Virus record (IMG/VR): IMGVR_UViG_3300037427_003848
Coordinates: 1-28,944 of that record
Source: a virus
DNA: 28,944 nt
Direction: 5' to 3' (one strand)
A program made the position numbers and the translations under genes. The notes under the pieces are model-generated. The model was not told where the DNA came from, did no database searches, and saw only the letters and a program-made list of their open reading frames with translations. Shown here piece after piece: positions 1-6,508 of this stretch (position 1 is its first letter; the number at the start of each line of letters is the position of its first letter).

Positions 1-97
1 ATAATCCTAAAGCATTTGTATCTATACCAGAGGCTATATTAGCTGGTGATATACATCTGAACGTCTTTTTATTTAAAACAAAAAAATCTTGTTGCAT
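1..97 (-). CDS. Unknown leftward gene, 5' end only
   Basis: An open frame runs from an ATG at 97 leftward off the window edge, giving 32 codons that begin MQQDFFVLNKKTF and contain ISPANIASGIDT. No stop interrupts it. It faces away from the polymerase gene and shares a 33-base divergent promoter region with it. A T4-late-like octamer GATAAATA lies 9 bases before the ATG on the same strand, and there is no Shine-Dalgarno, as for the other genes here. I do not recognise the family, and the fragment is too short for a functional call. The alternative is a chance open frame, but the start context and composition fit a real gene. Confidence 0.5.
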   Translation of the reverse strand, partial: MQQDFFVLNKKTFRCISPANIASGIDTNALGL

Positions 98-106
98 AAT
101 ATAGAA

Positions 107-114
107 TATTTATC
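107..114 (-). promoter_or_regulatory. Late-type promoter octamer for the leftward gene at 97
   Basis: GATAAATA read leftward, followed by 9 bases and the ATG. It differs by one base from the T4 late consensus TATAAATA. The spacing is longer than the 5 bases seen at most other late-type sites here. Confidence 0.35.
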
Positions 115-118
115 ATAA

Positions 119-124
119 TATATA
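119..124 (+). promoter_or_regulatory. Putative -10 element of the polymerase gene
   Basis: TATATA sits 6 bases before the polymerase ATG in an all-AT stretch. No -35 element at 17 bp is evident. The call rests on the recurring rule in this window that a -10-like box abuts the start codon. Confidence 0.3.
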
Positions 125-130
125 TATAAG

Positions 131-2698
131 ATGTATAGAAACGTATATTACGACTCGAGAAGAGAGGTCATGAAGTTATTCGCATGGAATAACTTTGGAG
201 ATAGAGAGGTATTTGAATGTAGCTACTCACCGTATGTGTATACAGAGACTAAGCTAGCTGGAGATAAAACGTCACTATTCGGTACTCAACTTAAGAAGCG
301 ATCCTTTAAGAATCAAGGAGAGCGAAAACAGTGGGTCAACCAAACTGGTACTAGTAGGATATTTGAGAATATACCAGTCGAGCAGCAATTTTTAATTGAT
401 CAGTTCGAAAGTATGTATGATAGTGACGATATGACGAAGCATCCACTTAAAGTTATGTTCTTCGATATCGAGACATATAGCGCGAACGGATTTCCCACGC
501 CAGAAACCGCGAAGGATAGTATCAATGTCATAACTGTATATGATTCATTAAGGGATACCTTTATAACATGGGGATTACACCCGTTAAAGCGAAAGATAGA
601 CAACTGCCGATATACACACTGTCAGAATGAAGTGGAATTACTGGAGAGCTTTATTGAATATATTGAGAGAGATCCGCCAGATATTCTTACAGGGTGGAAT
701 AGCGAGTTCTTTGATATTCCATATATTATAAATAGAGTAACAAGGATACTAGGTGAAGATGCAGTAGAGAGGCTATCACCAGTTGGTAATGTTTTTTCAC
801 TCAATAGACAAGGTACATTCGGTAACTTTCAAACACGATGGTATATTAGTGGAATCTCTAGCATTGACTACCTCGATATATACAAGAAGTTTAGCCTTGA
901 CCTAAAAGAGTCATATAAACTCGATTTTATAGGTCAAATTGAACTAGGTGAGAAGAAGATTGATTATGGTAATCAGCAATTACATGAATTAGCCGATAGG
1001 GATTGGCAAACTTTCGTAGAGTATAACGTACAGGATGTAAATCTACTAGTGAGATTAGAAAATAAATTGAGATATTTAGAGTTATTAAGGATGCTTTCGT
1101 ATATCGGTATGACTACTCTAGAGAAAGCTATGGGCACTGTAGGTATTGTTACAGGCTCTATTGTCATCCAAGCGAGGCAGCAAGGTAAAGTCATACCTAC
1201 TTTCCGTAAGGATAGCGATGCATTAAATGCTAAATATGAAGGTGCATATGTGGGAGAACCGGAGCGAGGCTTTCAGGACGCTATTGTATCCTTTGATGCT
1301 AATAGTCTATATCCGAATACAATGATTTCTTTAAATCTATCCCCAGAGACTAAAGTCGGAACAGTAGTCTCAAAAGACGATACTGGTATATGCATTAGAG
1401 ATGTATCAAATAAAATACATACCTTAACTATATCAGAGTTCACTACATTTATCCAGAAAAATAATATATCACTCAGTAAGGCAAACGTCTTATTCTCACA
1501 AAATAAGATGGGTATAGTACCATATATTGTTGATAGGTTATATAAGCAACGGAAGGATTTAAAGGATGAACTGCTTAGTAGTAAGCTTAAGCTGTCAAAA
1601 AAGCCTTCTCAAGAGGAGGTGAAGATTCTAGAGAGAGATATTACTAGATTAAATGATAAACAAATGTGTTTGAAGATTTATCTAAATAGTATATATGGAT
1701 ACTTCGGTAATAAGCATGCTCCAATGGGTGACCCGGATATAGCTCGGAGTATTACACTAACAGGTCAGGCCGTTATTAAACAATCAAATAAAATACTTCA
1801 AAAGTATGTGAGAGATAGATCGAACAATCCAGATGCTGATCCTATTATTTATAATGATACTGACAGTAGTTATATTACTATACAATCGATCTTAGATGCT
1901 AAAAATCTAGAGATATATAATGGTTCAGAGATACCAGAAGAAGTATATACGGAGGTTCAGCTGCTAGAAGATGATTTAAATATCGAGATTACAAAATGGG
2001 CAAAGAGTGCTCTAAATAGTAGGGATAGTAGATTCGTTTTTAAGCGAGAATGTATGTGTGACGTGGGTATTTTCCTCGAAAAAAAGAGATATGTATTACA
2101 CGTTCTCGATGATGAGGGAATACCTATGAATAAGTTCAAGTATACAGGAGTGGAAGTAGTCCGTAGTACTATCCCGGCGGCTGTAAAGCCATTAATTAAA
2201 GACATTATCGAAACGATGATGTCTACAAAGAGTAAATCAAAAGCTGATGAAGCTTTCATGAATGCATATGATAAATTTAAGCAGTTACCTATTGAAGATG
2301 TCGCGTTTGTTGTAGGGATGCGAGGATATGAGAAATATGCTCCTCAATGTAATGGCTTTAATGCGTGTAAGGGCATGCCGGTTCACGTCAAAGCTGCGTA
2401 CTATCATAACACACTATTATCATCTCTAGAGATTGATCAGCAATATGAAGCTATTAAATCCGGGGAAAAGATGAGATACTTCTATATTGACAAACCTAAT
2501 AAATATAATATTAGTGTTATAGGGTACAAATATTATATTCCAGATGAGTTTAGAGATTTATTTCAGATCGATACGGAAAAAATGTTTGGTAATATTGTGT
2601 ATAGTGTCGTTGAGAGGTTTTTTAATAGCGTAAAGTGGGACTTAAGGTTACCTAATGAACAAATGCAGACAGACTTGTTTGAATTACTAGGGGTATAA
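131..2698 (+). CDS. 43: Family B DNA polymerase with 3'-5' exonuclease (T4 gp43 type)
   Basis: This is the replicative polymerase, 855 aa, close to the usual size for T4-type gp43. Exonuclease motifs are all present: DIETY (D112, E114), Exo II N190 and D195 in GWNSEFFD, and Exo III Y298/D302 in YNVQD. Polymerase motif A is DANSLYP (D389), motif B is KIYLNSIYG (K515 to G523), and motif C is YNDTDS (D576, D578); a KKRY element follows. The last residues contain QTDLFELL, which resembles the clamp-binding peptide of gp43 and implies docking on gp45 (encoded at 12762). The first ATG is preferred because the residues before Met14 align in style with gp43 N-termini and a -10-like box lies just upstream. 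No Shine-Dalgarno is present. There is no intein or split, unlike some phage polymerases. Confidence 0.97.
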   Translation: MYRNVYYDSRREVMKLFAWNNFGDREVFECSYSPYVYTETKLAGDKTSLFGTQLKKRSFKNQGERKQWVNQTGTSRIFENIPVEQQFLIDQFESMYDSDDMTKHPLKVMFFDIETYSANGFPTPETAKDSINVITVYDSLRDTFITWGLHPLKRKIDNCRYTHCQNEVELLESFIEYIERDPPDILTGWNSEFFDIPYIINRVTRILGEDAVERLSPVGNVFSLNRQGTFGNFQTRWYISGISSIDYLDIYKKFSLDLKESYKLDFIGQIELGEKKIDYGNQQLHELADRDWQTFVEYNVQDVNLLVRLENKLRYLELLRMLSYIGMTTLEKAMGTVGIVTGSIVIQARQQGKVIPTFRKDSDALNAKYEGAYVGEPERGFQDAIVSFDANSLYPNTMISLNLSPETKVGTVVSKDDTGICIRDVSNKIHTLTISEFTTFIQKNNISLSKANVLFSQNKMGIVPYIVDRLYKQRKDLKDELLSSKLKLSKKPSQEEVKILERDITRLNDKQMCLKIYLNSIYGYFGNKHAPMGDPDIARSITLTGQAVIKQSNKILQKYVRDRSNNPDADPIIYNDTDSSYITIQSILDAKNLEIYNGSEIPEEVYTEVQLLEDDLNIEITKWAKSALNSRDSRFVFKRECMCDVGIFLEKKRYVLHVLDDEGIPMNKFKYTGVEVVRSTIPAAVKPLIKDIIETMMSTKSKSKADEAFMNAYDKFKQLPIEDVAFVVGMRGYEKYAPQCNGFNACKGMPVHVKAAYYHNTLLSSLEIDQQYEAIKSGEKMRYFYIDKPNKYNISVIGYKYYIPDEFRDLFQIDTEKMFGNIVYSVVERFFNSVKWDLRLPNEQMQTDLFELLGV

Positions 2699-2704
2699 TA
2701 AATA
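2697..2704 (+). promoter_or_regulatory. Late-type promoter octamer before the 65-aa gene
   Basis: AATAAATA overlaps the polymerase stop codon and is followed by exactly 5 bases and the next ATG at 2710. This spacing matches the clearest late-type sites elsewhere in the window. Confidence 0.4.
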
Positions 2705-2709
2705 ATATT

Positions 2710-2907
2710 ATGTTAGTACCATTTAATATATTTTATGAAGAGTCTTCATACTCTTTTGAGGAGCTCAAAGATAATATTACAGACATTGAAGAGGAACTTA
2801 AGTCACCGTGCCCTGTTCGTGCAAAAGAATACGGTAGTATGTCAGAATATGTACAGATGTTAAATCATAAGCTTAAAAAATATAGAAATTTATTAAAAGC
2901 GAGTTGA
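2710..2907 (+). CDS. Small acidic unknown protein, 65 aa
   Basis: A short gene 11 bases after the polymerase stop. The product is charged, with an acidic helical first half (EELKDNITDIEEELKS) and a basic, probably helical second half (MLNHKLKKYRNLLKAS), so a small helical-hairpin or coiled-coil protein is likely. There is no membrane segment, Cys pair or known motif. A late-type octamer AATAAATA lies 5 bases before the ATG, so it may be transcribed separately from the polymerase late in infection. Family not recognised. Evidence that it is real is its tight packing, start context and the lack of any competing frame. Confidence 0.6.
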   Translation: MLVPFNIFYEESSYSFEELKDNITDIEEELKSPCPVRAKEYGSMSEYVQMLNHKLKKYRNLLKAS

Positions 2908-2932
2908 TTTATAGTTAATCTTATCATATAAT
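2904..2932 (+). promoter_or_regulatory. Sigma70-like promoter abutting the 137-aa gene
   Basis: TTGATT (2904-2909), a 17-base spacer and TATAAT (2927-2932). The start codon is only 9 bases after the -10 box, so the predicted transcript has almost no leader. Confidence 0.65.
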
Positions 2933-2941
2933 ATTAGAGAT

Positions 2942-3355
2942 ATGAATAATATTATTGTTTTTGTAGACGGGATTGGAAGAGCTATTATCGGCTCCGAGCA
3001 ATCGGAATTATCAACAGATACTCAGGTCGCGGTTAAGAACCCGAGTATTATTAACGTCAACGTAGGTGAAAACGGTCAAATTTCCGTGCAGTTATTCCCG
3101 TTCGTATTCAGAGAATTGCTAGTAGGTGATTCAAGAGAGAATGGAGTAGTATGGAAGTATAATCGCTCCAGTATTACGGAAAATACAGGAGTTGAACTGG
3201 ATGAGAGATTAACTACACAGTATGAAAATCTGTTTTTAAATCCTCCTCCGGAAGCACCGCTAGTTGAAGCAGCGGATACTAGCGAACCTGAGGTTGTTCA
3301 GCTTTTCGACGACGAGAAGGAGGATGAAACCACCACATCAGAGGCTGAATCCTAA
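2942..3355 (+). CDS. Conserved-looking unknown protein with beta-rich head and acidic tail
   Basis: 137 aa. The first about 80 residues look beta-rich (IIVFVDGIGRAIIG, then AVKNPSIINVNVGENGQ, then ISVQLFPFVFREL), suggesting a small compact barrel or sandwich. The last about 40 residues are Pro/Glu/Asp/Thr-rich and probably disordered. From memory, marine T4-like phages encode proteins of this kind next to replication genes, but I cannot assign a function. It has its own sigma70-like promoter and is followed by a strong terminator, so it may be a one-gene transcription unit. The acidic tail could be a protein-interaction tail like that of gp32, which is inference only. Confidence 0.7.
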   Translation: MNNIIVFVDGIGRAIIGSEQSELSTDTQVAVKNPSIINVNVGENGQISVQLFPFVFRELLVGDSRENGVVWKYNRSSITENTGVELDERLTTQYENLFLNPPPEAPLVEAADTSEPEVVQLFDDEKEDETTTSEAES

Positions 3356-3373
3356 ATATTCATATTATAACAC

Positions 3374-3404
3374 AAAAAACCCGGGAATATTCCCGGGTTT
3401 TTTT
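3374..3404 (+). terminator. Perfectly palindromic intrinsic terminator
   Basis: A6, CCCGGG, AATATT, CCCGGG, T7: the 30 bases 3374-3403 are their own reverse complement. The GC-rich stem plus the T run makes a strong Rho-independent terminator after the 137-aa gene. Because A6 mirrors the T run it could also stop leftward transcription. It separates the polymerase group from uvsX. Confidence 0.9.
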
Positions 3405-3424
3405 ATCTTTAAAATTAGAGAACG

Positions 3425-3435
3425 TATACTATAAT
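3425..3435 (+). promoter_or_regulatory. Putative uvsX promoter -10 region
   Basis: Two overlapping candidate -10 boxes, TATACT (3425-3430) and TATAAT (3430-3435); the second is 7 bases before the uvsX ATG. The 12-mer AACGTATACTAT beginning at 3421 recurs before the gp41 helicase gene. The -35 region is poor. Confidence 0.45.
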
Positions 3436-3442
3436 ATTAACT

Positions 3443-4534
3443 ATGAAGATCGATAAAAGTGTCCTAAAAGTATTTGATAATCTCGATAAGTTAAATCCGG
3501 AAGCAAAGTTCCTATCAGAAAGTGCTCTATCATCAGTAAATGAATGGCATGACACCGGATGTATGGTATTAAATGCAATGATCTCTGGTAGCTTATATGG
3601 CGGAGTACCTAAAGGTCGAATAACAGGCTTTGCCGGTCCGTCACAAACAGGTAAAACCTTTATTCTCAACAAGATCCTTGCAAAGGCTCAAAAAGCCGGG
3701 ATGATCCCGGTTATTTTTGATACTGAAGCTGCGATTGATGAAAGCTCTACCCGTGGTGTAGGTCTAGACCCGGAATCTGTTAAATATGTACCAGTTCAGA
3801 CTGTCGAGGAGTGTAGAAATCAACTATCCGCCTTTCTAGATAGTATAATTGAAGCGAAGATGGAGGGTAAATTTATAGTTTCTATCGATTCTCTAGGAAA
3901 TCTTGCAAGTCAAAAGGAACTAGCTGATGCAGAGAAGGGAAAAACTGCAATGGACATGGGTACTAGAGCAAAAGGCCTCAAGAGTATGATGAGGCTACTT
4001 ACTTTTAAAGCTGCTCAAGCGCAAACCACAATTATGTTTAGTAATCATACGTATGATGACCCAGCGGCTATGTTCCCTACGTTAGTTAAAAATCAATCCG
4101 GTGGTAAAGGTCCAGTATATCTTGCGAGTGTTTTAGTTCAACTTGCTAAGCGTGATGAAAAGCACGATAAGGCTAATGAAACTGATGTAAAGCTTCCAGA
4201 AGCGAACAAGTATAGTGGTACAACACTACGAGCCTTAACTATAAAAAACAGATTTGTACCACCATTTCTAGAAGGTGAAATGTATCTCAACTATAAGGCC
4301 GGCCTCGATAAGTATTCCGGCTTAAAAGAGATGGCTGTTAACCATGGGGTTATTGTACAGACGGGTAGCACGTTCCAGTTACCGGATGGTACGAAGCTAG
4401 GATACTATAAAAACTGGAAGGATAAGGTAGAGTTATGGGATGAAACTATTTTACCGGGGCTAGAGGAAAAGCTTCAAAGCGCATATAGTTACGGCGATGC
4501 AAGTGTCAGTAATGATGATATTGTTACTGCTTAG
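3443..4534 (+). CDS. uvsX: UvsX-type RecA-family recombinase
   Basis: 363 aa (T4 UvsX is about 390). It is the strand-exchange ATPase that drives recombination-dependent replication and repair, loading on gp32-coated single strands. The Walker A motif is GPSQTGKT at residues 65-72. A Walker B-like strand ends in FIVSIDSLGNL. The later segment SNHTYDDPAAMFP through NQSGGKGPVYLAS corresponds to the region of the DNA-binding loop of RecA-type proteins. The N-terminal start MKIDKSVLKVFDNLDKLNP has no competing upstream start. It lies immediately downstream of a strong terminator and has its own -10 box 7 bases before the ATG. Its 3' end overlaps the convergent small gene at 4524 by 11 bases. UvsY is not recognised in this window. 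Confidence 0.95.
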   Translation: MKIDKSVLKVFDNLDKLNPEAKFLSESALSSVNEWHDTGCMVLNAMISGSLYGGVPKGRITGFAGPSQTGKTFILNKILAKAQKAGMIPVIFDTEAAIDESSTRGVGLDPESVKYVPVQTVEECRNQLSAFLDSIIEAKMEGKFIVSIDSLGNLASQKELADAEKGKTAMDMGTRAKGLKSMMRLLTFKAAQAQTTIMFSNHTYDDPAAMFPTLVKNQSGGKGPVYLASVLVQLAKRDEKHDKANETDVKLPEANKYSGTTLRALTIKNRFVPPFLEGEMYLNYKAGLDKYSGLKEMAVNHGVIVQTGSTFQLPDGTKLGYYKNWKDKVELWDETILPGLEEKLQSAYSYGDASVSNDDIVTA

Positions 4535-4757
4535 GAGGTGTAATATCTTCAACACTTACAATTCCCTTCTTAATAAAGTTACCGGAAGAAGGACATGTCC
4601 ATTGAGCTTCAGTATATCTCTTATTCTTATAAGAGTCATCATATGTCCTTAATTTAGGCTGTATATATTCTCCAGTATATGGAGATTGTATAACACGTGG
4701 CTGTATGAGAGGTATGTTATTCATTAAAGTACTTACATAAATTTCACTAAAAATCAT
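4524..4757 (-). CDS. Small unknown protein, 77 aa, convergent with uvsX
   Basis: A leftward frame of 77 codons, or 66 if the second Met (MNNIPLIQPRV) is used. The product has no membrane segment. It contains SPYTGEYIQPKL and WTCPSSGNFIKKG, a repeated P-x-x-G pattern resembling small phage proteins with a single exposed domain; I cannot name a family. The 5' start at 4757 is preferred because a leftward TATAAT lies 10 bases before it in the spacer shared with queC. Its 3' end overlaps the uvsX 3' end by 11 bases. It is the only leftward gene in the first 16 kb apart from the one at the left edge. Coding-like composition and the compact intergenic fit support it. Confidence 0.6.
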   Translation of the reverse strand: MIFSEIYVSTLMNNIPLIQPRVIQSPYTGEYIQPKLRTYDDSYKNKRYTEAQWTCPSSGNFIKKGIVSVEDITPPKQ

Positions 4758-4794
4758 TGTTTTTGATATTATATATACTATAATATATACAGAT
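4758..4794. promoter_or_regulatory. Divergent promoter spacer between the 77-aa gene and queC
   Basis: A 37-base AT-rich spacer with TATAAT at 4779-4784 rightward (10 bases before the queC ATG) and a leftward TATAAT ending 10 bases before the ATG at 4757. There is no Shine-Dalgarno on either side. Assignment of the -35 elements is uncertain. Confidence 0.45.
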
Positions 4795-5511
4795 ATGAAT
4801 AAATGCGTGATACCAATCTCAGGAGGACTGGATAGTACTGTAATATTACATGATATTACAAATAGTAAATTATATGACGAGGTCCATGCGATTACCTTTG
4901 ATTACGGTCAACGGCATAAACGAGAAATCGACTGCGCTAAGTGGCAAGCACAGCGAGCAAATGTTACGTCTCATAAAATACTAGATATATCCTTCTTTAA
5001 GGAGCTGTCAAATATAAGCTCCTTGACAAATAGTAGCATCGATGTTGCAAATACGAGAGATATTCTAGGAGATCCTCAGACCGTTAATTACGTACCTTTC
5101 AGGAATCAGCTACTATTAACAATATGCTGTTCGTATGCTGAATCGATCGGTGCGAGTACTGTATATCACGGCGCGGCTATGGTTGATAGCCAGGCTGGAT
5201 ACTGGGACGGTAGTGAGGAGTTCCTAGATAGCATGAATTCCTTGCTCCTTCTCAACAGGCGACATACCATAAAAATAGAAGCACCGTTAATATGTAAAGA
5301 CAAGTCAGATATTATAAGATTAGGAGTAAAGCATCGCGTCGATTTTAAAAATACATACACCTGTTACTCTGGAGAAGAGTTATCAGATGCAGAGAATCCA
5401 GCATCATCCTCGAGAATACATGGATTCTTACAAGCCGGGTACATAGACCCTATACCCTATAAGCAAGATATACCATGGTCCCAATGGAATTGTAAACCGA
5501 TTAAAACATGA
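4795..5511 (+). CDS. queC: QueC-like PP-loop enzyme (7-cyano-7-deazaguanine synthase family)
   Basis: 238 aa, the usual QueC size. QueC converts 7-carboxy-7-deazaguanine to preQ0 using ATP and ammonia. The PP-loop ATP motif SGGLDST is at residues 9-15, followed by FDYGQRH and YVPFRNQLLL, typical of the family. The C-terminal part is odd: canonical QueC has one Cys then a CxxCxxC cluster binding zinc, but here only the first (C190 in TYTCYSG) remains, and the cluster region reads DAENPASSS. The usual GYPDCR element reads GYWDGS. It may therefore be a divergent QueC or a PP-loop paralogue with a changed substrate. It shares an ATGA overlap with GMP reductase, so the two are translationally coupled. 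No FolE, QueD or QueE gene is seen in this window. Confidence 0.8.
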   Translation: MNKCVIPISGGLDSTVILHDITNSKLYDEVHAITFDYGQRHKREIDCAKWQAQRANVTSHKILDISFFKELSNISSLTNSSIDVANTRDILGDPQTVNYVPFRNQLLLTICCSYAESIGASTVYHGAAMVDSQAGYWDGSEEFLDSMNSLLLLNRRHTIKIEAPLICKDKSDIIRLGVKHRVDFKNTYTCYSGEELSDAENPASSSRIHGFLQAGYIDPIPYKQDIPWSQWNCKPIKT

Positions 5512-6485
5512 ATACATCCCCAGCACTCAAATACAGCGATATATGCCTGGTTCCAAAGTATAGTACTTTACGTTCGCGCGCAGAAGCTGACGTATCTACT
5601 TATATAGGTAGTAATCCCTTCAGGTTACCTGTAATTCCAGCGAATATGAAAACGGTCATGACGCCGAAGATCGCGGAAACGCTCTCTGAAAATGATTACT
5701 TCTATATCATGCATCGGTTTGATCTTGATGTAGTAGGGTTCGTACGAGTCGCGAATGAGAAAAAGTGGAAGACTGTATCTATTAGTGTAGGGGTTCAAGC
5801 TAATGACTTTGAGATTATCAACACTATATCAACCACCGGTCTTAAAGTCGATTATATTACAATTGATATTGCTCACGGTCACTGTATCATGATGAAAGAA
5901 ATGATATCTCACATTAGGTCAAAACTACCTGACGTGTTTATTATAGCGGGTAATGTAGCTACACCTTGTTCGTGCGCGGATCTTGCCCTATGGGGCGCTG
6001 ACATGATTAAAGTAGGTATAGGTCAGGGTAACGTATGCACTACTAAGGATAAGACAGGGTTTACTATGTCTATGTTTACATGTGTTCAAGCCTGCGCTAA
6101 AGAGCTTAATGGAGATAATAAATGGAAATCAATTCCTATTATTGCTGACGGTGGGATTGAATGTAACGGGGATATTTCAAAGGCAATATCAGCCGGCGCA
6201 AACGGGGTTATGATAGGCTCTATGTTTAGTTCTTGTTCAGATAGCCCTGCTGTAACTACAACTGTTAATGGTGCTAAATATAAACAGTATTACGGATCTG
6301 CTTCAAAGCATAATAAAGGGCATACGCGTAATATTGAAGGCATGATGAAAGAACTACTCGTTACTGAAATGACCTACCTTCAAAAGCTGGAGGAGATCGA
6401 ACAAGATTTGCAGAGCGCTGTAAGTTATGCAGGTGGTGAGAGCCTGCATGACCTTAAAACAGTTGAATATACTATTATTAATTAA
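5508..6485 (+). CDS. guaC: GMP reductase (GuaC, IMPDH/GMPR family)
   Basis: 325 aa, the length of the bacterial GuaC type found in Firmicutes. The enzyme reduces GMP to IMP and ammonia with NADPH. Family signatures run in order: YSDICLVPKYSTLRSRAE at the N-terminus, VIPANMKTVM, FYIMHRFD, ISVGVQ, ITIDIAHGH, IAGNVATP, then the catalytic loop GIGQGNVCTTKDKTGF with C177 as the expected nucleophile. ADGGIECNGD and VMIGSMF form the phosphate-binding region, and EQDLQSAVSYAGG closes the domain. There is no CBS domain, which, together with FYIMHRFD and the length, favours GMPR over IMP dehydrogenase. It overlaps queC by ATGA and has no ribosome binding site of its own. GMP reductase is uncommon in phages as far as I know; see findings. 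Confidence 0.9.
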   Translation: MNTSPALKYSDICLVPKYSTLRSRAEADVSTYIGSNPFRLPVIPANMKTVMTPKIAETLSENDYFYIMHRFDLDVVGFVRVANEKKWKTVSISVGVQANDFEIINTISTTGLKVDYITIDIAHGHCIMMKEMISHIRSKLPDVFIIAGNVATPCSCADLALWGADMIKVGIGQGNVCTTKDKTGFTMSMFTCVQACAKELNGDNKWKSIPIIADGGIECNGDISKAISAGANGVMIGSMFSSCSDSPAVTTTVNGAKYKQYYGSASKHNKGHTRNIEGMMKELLVTEMTYLQKLEEIEQDLQSAVSYAGGESLHDLKTVEYTIIN

Positions 6486-6495
6486 ATAGTACTAC

Positions 6496-6503
6496 TATAA
6501 ATA
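6496..6503 (+). promoter_or_regulatory. T4-late-type promoter TATAAATA
   Basis: Exact TATAAATA followed by 5 bases (CTAGT) and the ATG at 6509. It is one of three exact octamers lying 5 bases before an ATG in the window. It predicts a leaderless late transcript. Confidence 0.65.
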
Positions 6504-6508
6504 CTAGT

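Noticed and set aside
4524-4757. Treating the leftward frame after uvsX as a shadow
   Set aside because: It lies almost wholly outside uvsX and fills an otherwise empty gap with a plausible start, so it was kept as a gene at moderate confidence.
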